A stretch of 64,000 nucleotides of DNA from Pelodera strongyloides (taxonomy: Eukaryota > Nematoda > Chromadorea > Rhabditida > Rhabditidae): assembly GCA_036852015.1 (NCBI GenBank), contig JAANDG010000506.1, forward strand, positions 43,516 to 107,515, read 5' to 3'. Each line of letters begins with the position of its first letter. The stretch's first letter is position 1. Positions 25,811-38,000 of this stretch are shown here, piece by piece. Made by a program: the position numbers and the translations under genes. The notes beneath the pieces were generated by a model. The model saw nothing but the letters and a program-made list of their open reading frames with translations, had not been told where the DNA came from and made no database searches.

Positions 25811-26626
25811 CGACATACGTTACGCTTCCCAGACAGAAGGATACTCCTTTTGGTCTCGGGGTTACGTTATAAGCTGGCCTCATATTGCCTTCCTTTTGAA
25901 AATTTTCTCTCTTTTTTTTGCAGTAACCAAAAGCTGGACTTACCTTCATTTTCAGTTTTGTAACAAACAAAACTTCAAACTCCTTATTCACTTTTCTTTC
26001 AGGTTTGCTCGTGATATTGGGTCAGCTGAATGCGACAAGTTCCTGATGGACGCTCAATGAGCAAGACTACTTGCGCACTCATAATAACGTTTAGAAGGAG
26101 CAGCAGAATGTCCACGAAGTCCCTCGTGGAGGAGGTTAAACTGGTCGAATTTCTATTAATTTTCGTCCTTTTTTGGTTCAAGAGCAATCGACTTAGGATG
26201 CTATAAATTGTGGTTCACGTTGCTGCCTATTCGCAACACAGTAACTGAAGAGTTACTTTCTATGTATGTTAACGTCGAAATTCGTTGTGACCTACAAATT
26301 ATAGATGTTTACATATGTGGCATTAAAGCTGGGACACTTTGGACTTTGGACTCTACATATTGGAGTTGCAGCTTCATATGCAAGATCAAAGTACGCCTTC
26401 TGTTCAGGTCATTCTGTCACCTTCACCGTGAATCTCACAATTTTTCCAGAGCAGAATGTTTGAAAGAAATATGGGTTCAAAATATTTCAATTTTTCTACA
26501 CATTTTACCTTTCATTAAATTACTTATAACCTAAACTTATCATTTTATCAAGCTCAAGTGGAGAACAAAATACGATTGTTTTTGTTTACAAAACAATAGA
26601 TTAATTACATTAGTACAGGAAAGTGA

Positions 26627-26742
26627 AAACCCCGATTTCGCCCCGATCATTTGCCGAAAAACCCCGATTTCGCCCCGATCATTTGCCGAAAAACACCGAT
26701 TTTTTTTGCGGGACTTGATCGGGGCGAAATCGGGGTTTTTGG
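26627..26742. repeat. Direct and inverted short repeats
   Basis: AACCCCGATTTCGCCCCGAT occurs twice, then once inverted (ATCGGGGCGAAATCGGGGTT), so a hairpin can form. Confidence 0.6.
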
Positions 26743-26821
26743 TTTCCCATGAAGGTTCAAGATATTTCGAGGTGCAATGTCGTTTCAGTTCGACGAGTTG
26801 TGGTTGTGGACAGCTGAAGGC

Positions 26822-26960
26822 TGAGGCCATATTCACCACTCACTTCCCCATGGGGAATTCCCCGTCTTTTTCTCTGCGTGTCGCACATTAGAAAGCTATT
26901 TCCTGTCCCCAGGGAATATTTCCCCAAGGGAATCGGATTGGTGAATATGGCCTCTGAAGG
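26822..26960. mobile_element. Short MITE, intact copy of the split family
   Basis: Ends GAGGCCATATTCACCACTC and GGTGAATATGGCCTC form inverted repeats of about 45 bp, with CCCCATGGGGAATTCCCC and GGGAATATTTCCCC next to them. Confidence 0.5.
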
Positions 26961-27214
26961 GGGCAAGTTCCGGATGGAAAATGCAAGGAGCAGGCCGAAT
27001 TGTGGACTTTCAAGCACAATGAGTCACTGCCAAATGAACTCGAGGAATTACCGAATTACCAAAAAAAAGGTGACTAATAACTACTTCATCTAGTTATTCG
27101 TTATCTTTATCGCGTCTAAGTTGTCCATTTTCATAAGCCATCCGAATGGAGGTTGATTCGCCGACGCTGTTCGCTGAAAGAGAAATAACATACATCGACT
27201 GTATGCCCAATTTG

Positions 27215-27657
27215 TTAAAGGGTCAGGCCCATTTCAGGTAACCCCCATTTTTGATGACTCCGTCTGATTCTGCGTCTCAAATATGGTAGGATCCATTTTG
27301 TTTTCAACTTTCAGGCGCAACGATTCACGCAGTTACCAGCAATTTACCATGGCCAGTCATACACAACATTACAACAATCTATCGCAGTGGTCACGCCCAA
27401 TCGCGCTGATTCGTCAACAACGCAACTGCCACGGCCATCGTAACGTCTTGGCCAATGAGCGCGAAGGGGCGTGACAACTACAACTGCGATAGATTGTTGG
27501 GTATGATTGGCTATGGGCTATGGCTATGGTAAATTGCTGGTAACCGCGTGAATGTTGCGCCTGAAAATTGGCAAAAATTGCATCCAACCATATTTGAGTC
27601 TGAGGATCAGATGGAGCCATCAAAAATAGGAGTTACCTGACATGGGCCGGACCCTTT
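27215..27657. mobile_element. TTAA MITE family 4 (TTAAAGGGTCAGGCCC ends), copy 1
   Basis: Ends TTAAAGGGTCAGGCCCATTT and ATGGGCCGGACCCTTTAG. The arms include ATTTACCATGGCCAGTCATA and its complement. Confidence 0.7.
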
Positions 27658-27768
27658 AGTAGTCAGATCAAATTTATTTCCATCTGGGCAAATTCTGGTT
27701 GCGCTAAGCTCCGCTAATCTGCATCATCAATACAAACTGGGCATTTTACCCATTATTTATTTTTTCAG

Positions 27769-28042
27769 CATCAGGAACAGAAGTACGGAACGGAAAACTA
27801 TGAACAGCATCTTGAAAATTATTCATTGCTTATTGTTGTACTGTCACTTATTGGTGTATTTATATTTATTACATTTTCAACATGGCGCAAAGAGACAAGC
27901 CATGTTGTGAGTACTTTACCGTGTTCAGTGTTCTGTTGCATTTGTCGTTTTATTTTTTTTACTGGTATGTTTACCGTAATTTACCAATTAGTTTGTGTGT
28001 ATAAAACGAATCAACGGCTCAAGGATTGAACTCAATCAATAG
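27769..28042 (+). CDS. Candidate small membrane protein, last exons
   Basis: Segments 27769-27906, 27929-27964 and 27992-28042 are phase 0-0 with standard sites and end in TAG. The first has a hydrophilic stretch (HQEQKYGTENYEQHLENY) followed by a strong membrane segment (SLLIVVLSLIGVFIFITF) and a basic stop-transfer end. The second is very short and hydrophobic. The third reads FVCIKRINGSRIELNQ. A coding-like stretch upstream at 26958-27069 (CKEQAELWTFKHNESLPNEL) ends in phase 1 beside a run of eight A, so it does not join in phase; an indel there or a missed exon would explain this. The introns inside the chain are only 22 and 27 bases long as read, which is very short and lowers confidence. 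Confidence 0.25.
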
Positions 28043-28199
28043 AAGACAAGGAGCACTGAGGATACGGTTGGCCTTTTTTTTTTTTTTACAAAATTCGACA
28101 CCTTTTATTTTTATGGTTCAATTTCAAATATTCTTGGGCGTAAAACACGGCTCACAACGTGTAGTGAAGGGGTTTTTGATGTTCCAACACAATTAAATG

Positions 28200-28760
28200 T
28201 ATGTATAGAATACGTAAATAAATAAGGCACGCCGCACCGTTCAACGCGAGAATGATGCGTCGCGCCTTTTTAAATAATATGGCGTCATGCGAGAATGGGG
28301 CGGCGTGTTCCGCGTAGTGGCGTGCCGGTTAAATATAGGTCACGTCGCAACATTCAACGCGAGAATGGTGCGGCGTGCTTCTTTAAATGATGAGGCGTGC
28401 CTTTTTAAATAACACGGCGTGACGCTGTTCCACGTAGTGGTGCTTTACCTATAAAGCGGCTGTGCGGCGTACACAATTTCGATTTGCAATTGGGCTCGTG
28501 GCGTGCATCAACGCGTGGGTCATGCGTCGTCCCTACGTTAAATAGTTTAATACTTTGACATTAAATTAATTAACGTCACATGTTGCGCAGCGCAAGTGTG
28601 GCACACATATTTTTAAACTATTTAGATGGGGCTCGTCGCATGCAACAACGCTAGGGAAAAGCTGCGTCCCTACACCAATAAATTGGCTTTGTGAAACACA
28701 TAGTGAACTATTTAAACAGAGCAGAATCAACGCGAGAATCATGCGGCGTCAATACATTGA
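28200..28760 (-). repeat. Diverged copies of the same satellite in reverse orientation
   Basis: Motifs such as CATTCAACGCGAGAATG, GGCGTGCCTTTTTAAATAA and CGCGTAGTGGCGTG are complements of the main array. Units are much more diverged. Related GC-rich fragments continue to about 29055. Confidence 0.55.
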
Positions 28761-29060
28761 ATAGTATAAACAAAAAAGGGCGCAAATTTTTCCAAGACTC
28801 CGCGTCTCTCGTTTGAGCGGGATATTTCGCTCAGCGGGATATTTCGCTTTCGCTGAGTGGCGTACATATTTTCAAACTAATTAAAAAGGGCACATCGCAT
28901 GCATCAACGTGAGGATCGGGGCATATTAAACAACGCACCGCGGCACAAATACATTAAATCACACCGCGGCGGTGCGCACGTGTAAGGCACATTTACTATT
29001 TAGTTAGGGCACGTTGCACGCATCAAACCAAGGATCGTGTGACGTCCCTACGTTACATAG

Positions 29061-29478
29061 TTAAAGGGTCAGGCCCATTCCAAATGACCCCTATTTTTGA
29101 TGATTCCATCTGATTCTAAATGTCAAATATAGTAGGATGCAATATTTTTCTAATTTTGAAGCTCAAAATACACACACTATTCAGCAATTTACCGTGGGCA
29201 GTCATACCCAACTATATATCGCAGTTGGCACGCCCATTCGCGCTCATTGGCCAATATCACAATTGCCACGCCCAATAGAGCATATTGCCCAATTAGCGCG
29301 AAGGGGCGTTACAACTGCGGTAAATAGTTGGGTATGAATGGCAATGGCAAATTGCTGAATACTGCCTGAATTTTGCACTTGAGAATTAGAAAAATATCGT
29401 ATCCTACCATATTTGACATGGAGAATCAGATGAAATCATCAAAAATAGGGGTCATTTGAAATGGGCCTGACCCTTTAA
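29061..29478. mobile_element. TTAA MITE family 4, copy 2
   Basis: Ends TTAAAGGGTCAGGCCCATTC and GAAATGGGCCTGACCCTTTAA. Abuts the family 3 copy through a shared TTAA. Confidence 0.75.
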
Positions 29479-29932
29479 AGGGAGAGGCCCACGAGATAAA
29501 AGTTTCCCTCAATTTATTTGTGCAGAATGTCCGGAATATCAGAAATATTACTGTGAAAACCGCAATGCTTGAAGCCGGGAACTCACTGAGTTGTCCTCCG
29601 GCAAACAGTTCGGCCAGGTACCGTAGCCAGAAATATTTTTTTGCGCTTTAAGGGCATTACTGTATTGGAAACGCCTCTTAATAAACGTAGGAATGATCTT
29701 TATTCGTTTGACGGTAATTATGTAGAGAAAGAATGCAAATGAACGGATAATAACCGTAAAAAGAATTTTGACGTTGCTGACTACGGTACCTGACCGAACT
29801 GTTTGACGGGGAATAACTCTGTGAGTATTAGGCTTCAAGCAATGCCGTTTTCACGGTAATATTTCTGAAGTACCGGACATTCTGTACAAGTAAATTGAGG
29901 ACAACTTTCTTCTCGTGGGCCTCTCCCTTTAA
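29475..29932. mobile_element. TTAA MITE family 3, copy 2
   Basis: Ends TTAAAGGGAGAGGCCCACGA and CGTGGGCCTCTCCCTTTAA. Both terminal TTAAs are shared with neighbouring elements. Confidence 0.75.
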
Positions 29933-30165
29933 AGGGACCGGTTCACCTTAAATTGTGTCTGTTTTTTTTTGTTTCTTTATTTTCTATAAGGGATAATAAA
30001 AATTTGGAATACAAAAAATAGTGTTCAATTTCAATACTCACGAAGATATTGGGTGATAAATTGTCCTGCCTTGTTTGTATAGAGGCAATTACCCTTTTTT
30101 TGCATTCGGGGCCGATCAATCCACCACTTTATCACCCAATATCTTCGTGAGCATTGAAATCACTC
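29929..30165. mobile_element. TTAA element (TTAAAGGGACCGGTTCACC), right end replaced by satellite
   Basis: The left end follows a shared TTAA. Inner arms TCACGAAGATATTGGGTGAT (30037) and the complement (30128) pair. The right terminus is missing where the satellite array begins. Confidence 0.5.
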
Positions 30166-32290
30166 TTGCGTTGAATGTTGCGGCGTGGCCTATATTTAAT
30201 TTAAATATATTTAATTTAAAATATGGGCTGTATGGGAGACACGCCACTACGCGAAACAGTCTGACGCCATGTTATTTAAAAAGGCGCTCCGCATCATTCT
30301 CGCGTTGAATGTTGCGGCGTGGCCTATATTTAATTTAAAAGTATGGGCGACACGCCACTACGCGGAACAGTCTGACACCATGTTTTTAAAAAGGCACGCC
30401 TCATCATTCTTGCGTTGAATGTTGCGGCGTGGCCTATATTTAATTTAAATATATTTAATTTAAAAGTATGGGCTGTATGGGCGACACGCCACTACGCGAA
30501 ACAGTCTGACGCCATGTTATTTAAAGAGGCACTCCGCACCATTCTCGCGTTGAATGTTGCGGCGTGGCCTATATTTAATTTAAAAGTATGGGCGACACGC
30601 CACTACGCGGAACAGTCTGACACCATGTTTTTAAAAAGGCACGCCTCATCATTCTTGCGTTGAATGTTGCGGCGTGGCCTATATTTAATTTAAATATATT
30701 TAATTTAAAAGTATGGGCTGTATGGGCGACACGCCACTAAGCGAAACAGTCTGACGCCATGTTATTTAAAAAGGCATTCCGCATCATTCTCGCGTTGAAT
30801 GTTGCGGCGTGGCCTATATTTAATTTAAAAGTATGGGCGACACGAAAGTCTGACGCCATGCTATTTAAAAATGCACGCCGCGTCATTCTTGTCTTATTGT
30901 TGCGACGTGGTCCATATTTAATTTAAAAGTATGGGGACACGCCACTACGCGAAACAGTCTGACGTCTGACGACATGTTATTTAAAAAGGCACGCCGCATC
31001 ACTCTTGCGTTGAATGTTGTGCGGCGTGGCCTATATTTAATTTAAATATATTTAATTTAAAAATATGGGCTGTATGGGCGATACGCCACTACGCGAAACA
31101 GTCTGACGCCATGTTATTTAAAAAGGCACTCCGCATCATTCTAGCGTTGAATGTTGCGGCGTGGCCTATATTTAATTTAAAAGTATGGGCGACACGCCAC
31201 TACGCGGAACAGTCTGACACCATGTTTTTAAAAAGGCACGCCTCATCATTCTTGCGTTGAATGTTGCGGCATGGCCTATATTTAATTTAAAAGCATGGGC
31301 TGTATGGGCGACACGCCACTACGCGAAACAGTCTGACGTCATGTTATTTAAAAAGGCACTCCGCACCATTCTCGCGTTGAATGTTGCGGCGTGGCCTATA
31401 TTTAATTTAAAAGTATGGGCGACACGCCACTACGCGGAACGGTCTGACACCGTGTTTTTAAAAAGGCACGCCTCATCAGTCTTGCGTTGAAGGTTGCGGC
31501 GTGGCCTATATTTAATTTAAAAGTATGGGCGACACGAAAGTCTGACGCCATGCTATTTAAAAATGCACGCCGCATCACTCTTGCGTTGAATGTTGCGGCG
31601 TTGCCTATATTTAATTTAAATATATTTAATTTAAAAATATGGGCTGTATGGGCGATACGCCACTACGCGAAACAGTCTGACGCCATGTTATTTAAAAAGG
31701 CACTCCGCATCATTCTCGCGTTGAATGTTGCGGCGTGGCCTATATTTAATTTAAAAGTATGGTATGGGCGACACGCCACTACGCGGAACAGTCTGATGCC
31801 ATGTTATTTAAAAAGGCATTTCGCATCATTCTTTCGTTGAATTTTGCGGCGTGGCCTATATTTAATTTAAAAGTATGGGCGACACGAAAGTCTGACGCCA
31901 TGCTATTTAAAAATGCACGCCGCATCACTCTTGCGTTGAATGTTGCGGCGTTGCCTATATTTAATTTAAATATATTTAATTTAAAAATATGGGCTGTATG
32001 GGCGATACGCCACTACGCGAAACAGTCTGACGCCATGTTATTTAAAAAGGCACTCCGCATCATTCTCGCGTTGAATGTTGCGGCGTGGCCTATATTTAAT
32101 TTAAAAGTATGGTATGGGCGACACGCCACTACGCGGAACAGTCTGATGCCATGTTATTTAAAAAGGCATTTCGCATCATTCTTTCGTTGAATTTTGCGGC
32201 GTGGCCTATATTTAATTTAAAAGTATGGGCGACGCGCCACTACGCGGAACAGCTGATGCCACGTTATTTATTTAAAAAATTTCGACAAAC
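30166..32290 (+). repeat. Satellite array with dimeric and higher-order units
   Basis: The unit carries GTTGAATGTTGCGGCGTGG, TATATTTAATTTAAAAGTAT, GACACGCCACTACGCG and CATGTTATTTAAAAAGGCA. Spacing alternates between about 135 and 110 bp in the first part, a 245-bp dimer. A block of about 352 bp repeats almost exactly at 31546 and 31898. The unit stays open in one + frame over two to three units. No evidence of a real protein. Confidence 0.8.
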
Positions 32291-33803
32291 ATCCTCACGT
32301 AACTTACCTTGTCCCATAGCAGAACACCTGCCACTCCGAAGAAGTAAACGTCGATAAGCAATGCAAGTTCAAACGGTACAGACCAGCTGCCCTGAAACAC
32401 AACCTCTTTATTATTACATTCAACTAAACACAATCTAGAAGTCTAGAACCATGAAGAGCGAATGTTTGCCAATAAGTAGATCGGCGAATGTAAACACACT
32501 TCCAAAACAGGTACAAATTCAAACCAACATCGAATTTTCATATAGATAATAGATTCGCATCTAATACAATAACTGTTTTGTTCCGCCGTAACTTCGACAC
32601 GGAAAGCAATCGATACATATTTGAGTTCGCCGGAATTGAATCAATAATCATTGTTAATTTACACTTACAATTAGAATGTTTGGTCCTAAGGACAGTGTGT
32701 GAAAGTTCTCTTTGGACTGAGCCTGGGTCTCATATTAACCGGTTCCAATTATCTTGCACTGACTGATAATGAGCACCATCAGGTTATCAACTTTTTTTGT
32801 CTCTATTATTACTGCACGTTTTGACACTGTTCTTTTATTGGTTTTTCTATGTTCTTTGTGGGAGTAGTCTTCGGAAATTGAGCTAATCTTGTTGTATATA
32901 ATATACATTTAAAATTTACTCATTCGTGGGATTTATTTACGTTTATTTAATTACAGGCCACCTTGCTGCATTTTTTATATAAAACACGCGGAAGACACCG
33001 TACTTTTTTGCGCCCCACTGCACCAAACCACCGTAATTAGCCACAATTTCTATTTATTTTTTTAATTTTTGCGATGAAAAAATATTTTTTTTTTACAAAT
33101 GTCTTGTTTTATCGTGAATTCTTGTTTTTCATTATTCACAGTGTTGTTCGGAACTGGATAGTCGACGAAGACGTTGACGATGCGCGACTCTAGTCTTATT
33201 TGCACCAACTCTGTCCAAAACCACAGTCTGTTTGTCCTCCGAAAAATTTTTTCAGAGTGGTACTAGAATTTCCTCAGGGTGCTATCATAATTTTTTTGTC
33301 CACAACGTTCTGTCACATTTAATTATAACAATTGATTTAACATTTTGCGCTTTTCGCCCGATTATGTCCTATTTGGAAAGTTCACATGGTTTGGGTTTGG
33401 GTAGATTGCTGTTTTAAGTGGATCTATGTACGTGGCGCAGCGTCTTTGCTGTTGTTCACTTGTCCACCGCCTACCCCGTCATTTCTCTGTGTCTCTTTGC
33501 CCCTAACGCTGACAGACGATGATTTCAAATTCCCGCGCATATGTTCCCTAGCCGCGAATGAGGAAAATTTGAATTAAGGCTTGGCTAAAATCTCTTTTTG
33601 GAAATCTTCCTACTTTTGGATGCTTTTGACTCTTTTGAGCATATCATTTTCGTAAGAGAATACTCCCTATAGAGATTATATTTGGAATGTGGTGGTCCTC
33701 TTTGTTGTGTTACAGTTTATTTCTATAAACTTTGTCTTTGTGTCTCACATTCTTATTTTCAGGCAGGTAAGATTTATTCGTAGAGCGTTCGCTCTGCTCT
33801 TTT
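32291..33803. other. Upstream region of the citron-like gene
   Basis: No repeat or exon is certain here. A polypyrimidine tract with ttttcag at about 33772 followed by gtaaga could be part of a 5' leader. No kinase motif is seen. Confidence 0.35.
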
Positions 33804-35087
33804 ATGAGCTTGCGGCATAGGACAGTTCCATCAGAATTTAACAACGAAGACGACTGTAGAAGTCCGACATTTTTCGGTGAGTTTTTCCTTGCGACTGATC
33901 GAATTGTTCGTCGGGGTTGTTACAAAATTATCGGTTCCGAATGCTGCTAGAGCACTTTTGAATAATGCTGAAGGTTGTTAGGGCTCAATGGTACTTGTCA
34001 CAAGTGTTAATGCGTCATTTCTCAGGAGTTTGATTATTGGCTTGCCCGTTCAACTTGGTGGTGTTTAACACCCATATTTAGTTATGGACGCAGAAAACAC
34101 TAAACATGAGGACTTCCACACTCCGCTGCACCATACTCCTGCTCGGCCCCGATTATTGAGAACGCCCATCGCTAGTGAAAACCCTAATCGTCAAAGGCCC
34201 TGTACGTCCCAGACTGACCCGCCATTGCCAGTTGTGAGTTTAAAGGGAATGTCAAGTCGGTTTTGCATGTTGGGCTCAAAAAAAAAGCTTGCGTTTTGAA
34301 GGTAAGGAAAGTGAAAATAAAATAAACAAAAACTTTCATGTAAGAAGAAAAACAATTTCAAACCCCTCCAAAAAATTCCTTCAGTATGGGATTCTAGTCG
34401 TGCGGACAGAGGACAGAGCTAAGCCAAATCGCTGTCCACGGGACGGCTTGAATTACCGGCTCGCCGCAACGCGCCCGTTTGCTTGCGTTGCGGCGTGTTT
34501 TGTTCACGTTTATGACAAAATCTCAAATATTTTATTCTGGCGCCATTTTTATGGGTTACTGTATTGGGCGCCTTTTGAGATTTACTTAGTCTGCGCCTGG
34601 AGATGCCTTTCTGCGCAGAATCCCCCTTGACATGCCCTTTAAGAACAACTCTTCGTTCTCATTTACTACTTTATCTATTTCCGTACTATCGAACATGTGC
34701 ACCCCCCCCCAATAACTTTTTTCCTGAAATTTTCTAAACCCACAATTATTCGAAGAGAATTCATTGTGGCTCCCAGTTCCGTTGGGATCTGCATCTGGTA
34801 GAGCCCACTCGGTCCCAGGTCCAAGCTTATACAAATGCAATTTTGCTTAACTTCTTCGCCATAGGTTAATAAAGTAATTCTAGTGCACTTCTCGTGTTTT
34901 CTATCCTGTTTTCTATTTACTACCATAGTAACTTAACAGTAATTTACAGTTTCTGTGGTTTCTATTTGTTTCTTTGTTATTAAATTATGTTTAGAAAACA
35001 CTAACTTTCTCCGATGAAGTGGACCGCTTAAAACTTGAAATCCAGTGTCAAGATAAAACGATAAATGAGCAAGCCGAACTGATACAT
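33804..35087 (+). CDS. Citron-like gene, N-terminal exons 1-3
   Basis: Coding segments are 33804-33876, 34082-34233 and 34995-35087. Exon 1 starts MSLRHRTVPSEF and ends in phase 1. Exon 2 is Pro/His-rich (HTPLHHTPARPR) and looks disordered. Exon 3 opens the coiled coil with FSDEVDRLKLEIQ. No glycine loop, HRD or DFG motif of a protein kinase occurs here or upstream in the window, so the protein appears to start without the catalytic domain. The exon 2 donor (gtgagt at 34234) is followed six bases later by a TTAA element. Confidence 0.65.
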
Positions 35088-38000
35088 GTATGTATTTTAA
35101 CCATTTTGGCTTTATTTAGTCGCGAATTAATAGTATGATGTTTTTTATGCGTACATAGTTTGCATAATATGTGTTCCGACCTTTAGCTCTAGCATTGGGG
35201 CTGGACTGGCATGTTTTAATATGAACATCATTGACATTTGGCATAAATATGCGCACATTCTTCACACTTTCCTTTCTCTGATATTAACCTCCATTGCTTA
35301 TTCCTTATCTCCTATTGCGCAGCTCAATTTTTGTCGTTCCAGAAACTTCGTACAAAGCAAGCTTCCGATGCTGGTCTTTTAAAGGAAACGTCCAACAAAC
35401 TTATGGAAGATGAAAGCAAACAACGCTCAGTGTAAGGGAGAAGAATCATTTTTTGTTTAATTTGTTCTGTATGAGTCTGAGCACCGTATAATATACATTT
35501 ATTCATTAATGAAATAACACCATAAGGTGTGCATCACAATATATGATTATGATGAAGAGAGAGAGGCCTGGTGGTCCAGTGGCATCGCGTTCGTCTCTAT
35601 CGACCCGCAATCGACCCGCAACGCAATCGATCCGAGTTCGATTCCGACCCGTGACACCTTTGAGACCACCACCAGGCGAGGGAATCATGGGCGATCCCTC
35701 CTGGCCCTAGCCCGAAGACGTCGAGCAATTTGTCATCTGGAACTCGTCGCCTACTGCTCAGGACCTCTGCGGAACATGTCATAAGCAAACATTGAATCTG
35801 TACACTTTCACCCTTGAATAAAGGCGCACGCTCTTGAAGCGTAAAACAAAAAAAGAGAGAGAGGGTAGCAGTACATCTTTGGCTAGTCCCTTAGATGTTG
35901 GTTCTTGGCATATGTATCATAAGTCAGTAACGGTGTTTTGTCAGTAATGCAGCTATTTATGCTCACTGTGTTATGTGCATCTGTTCATTTGTTCTTTGTA
36001 CATTCTCTGTAATATAACACATTATTTTTCAGAAATACCGAGCGTCTTCAAGCCGAGCTCGAAAAAGCGAATAAAATGTCGAGGAGGAGAGGCGATGAAC
36101 TTGTAGCGGAGCAGAGTAGAAACCGTGATTTGGTGGGTTAAATAGTAATAGTATTAAAGCGAAATACCAGCCGGTTTTTGAAACACATCGTGTACACCAG
36201 CATTCTTATGCAGATTATGCAAATGAACATAAATTATAATAAAAAATCGAGTTAAATTCTAGTAAGTTATCATAAATACGTAAGAATTCAGTTGTCCAGG
36301 ATGCGTTTCAAAAACCGGTCCGGTATTTCACTCTAATCGTAGACTATTGTTCTTTAAAAAAATATTCTTTTTTTATTTATTTGTTTTGATTTATAGTATT
36401 TTTCTCATATATGTTTATTTTAAACGCATAATATATAAACCTTTCTTGTTTTTGTATACTTTCATTGCTCCAGATTAATGTCGTCGGTTCTTGTATAAGC
36501 ATCGTACAGTAGTACAGTACGGTTAAGCCGTTAAGCGAACTAAATTGAACTAATGGGCGAAAAATGGAAGCTGCCCTGGAACCTGGAACCGTATTTATAA
36601 TTCTGATCTTTTACGATTCTTTGTCTATTTAGGAACGGGAAATCGAATCTAAAAACGAAAAGCTTGAGGAGCTGAAGGATGAGATTCAGACACTGAAAGA
36701 TGAGATTCAGAATCTCAAGAAGAAAGGTTGGTACGGACTAATTATCGCTAATTAGGGTACTTTTTATCCATTTGCATATGAATACCACTTACGACTTTAT
36801 TCATGCGTACAATCATCACCATAGACTTACTGACTTACGCTTACCCATAGTCATATGTGTGAAGCGCGTAAGCACAACCATTTTTTGGCATACACATAAC
36901 ACATGGTTTACTAACACCTGCGTATGTAAATTTGGCTTGTGTGGGTTTGTTTGTAAGCTAAAACATGTACTTTTATTGAAGTATGTTGAGGCTGCATGTT
37001 TCTTTTATATATGTGAATATATGGATATCACTTTATTCATGCATACAATCATCACTCATAGACTTAAGCATGTAGAATCCAGGGTCCCGTTTGCTCTCGA
37101 AGTCGGGGGTCTTCATTTGCTTCAATCCAAGGCGGTGTCTCTTAGCCAATGTGTCCCATAGAGTGAAGCGGACAGTAGAAGACGGTGATACAGAGCGAAA
37201 GAACCGTGCTAAGGCTTTTGACGTGTTGTTTAGAACCATAGCATAAAACACCCCGCCAAATGCGGACGATCACCTCTCGATCCGTAATGCATTGTATGCA
37301 AATTAGTCTAAATCACCTCCCTATATCTAATGCATTGTATGCAAGTTAGTCTAAATCACCTCCCGATCTCTAATGCATTATATGCAAATTAGTCTAAATC
37401 ACCTCCCCAAAATTTTGAGATGCGGACTTAATTTATTCCCTGAATTTAGAACTCGAGTCCCAAAGGCGGGAAACCAACCTGCGACATGAGTTTTCAGCCG
37501 CCGACATGGACAATAAGGGTATAATTTCGAACCTCGAGGCGAAACTGCATAATGTGAGTGAATGTTTTTTTTTATTTGTTCTGCACATACATGCATGCAT
37601 TTTTGGTTAAAGCGAAATACCGGCCGGTTTTTGAAACGCATCGTGGACAACTGCATTCTTATGTATTTATGCGAAGTGGGGTCTAATTGGGGTCTATTTT
37701 TATGCTAATTATGCTCAGTTGTATATGACGCATACGAATGCTGGTGTACTCGATGCGTTTCAAAAACCGGCCGGTATTTCGCTTTAATTCCGGTCTTGAA
37801 CAAGGTTACTTTGGGTCACGACTCTCTGTTGTATTTGGTTCTAATAACTGTAACTCATACATTTCCTGCGCTGCTAACATACACAACATACCCGTCCGTA
37901 ATTGTGTGCAACTTCTTATCAGTAGTGTTATTTTTTTTTATAGACCAAAGAGACGATACGAGAACAACGTGCGAAAATTGCATCCTTGGAAAAACAAATA

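Noticed and set aside
30075..32357. Repeated 80-140 residue frames (NVAAWPIFNLK type)
   Set aside because: They follow the satellite unit and are broken by the 110-bp monomers; no splice or start context supports a gene.
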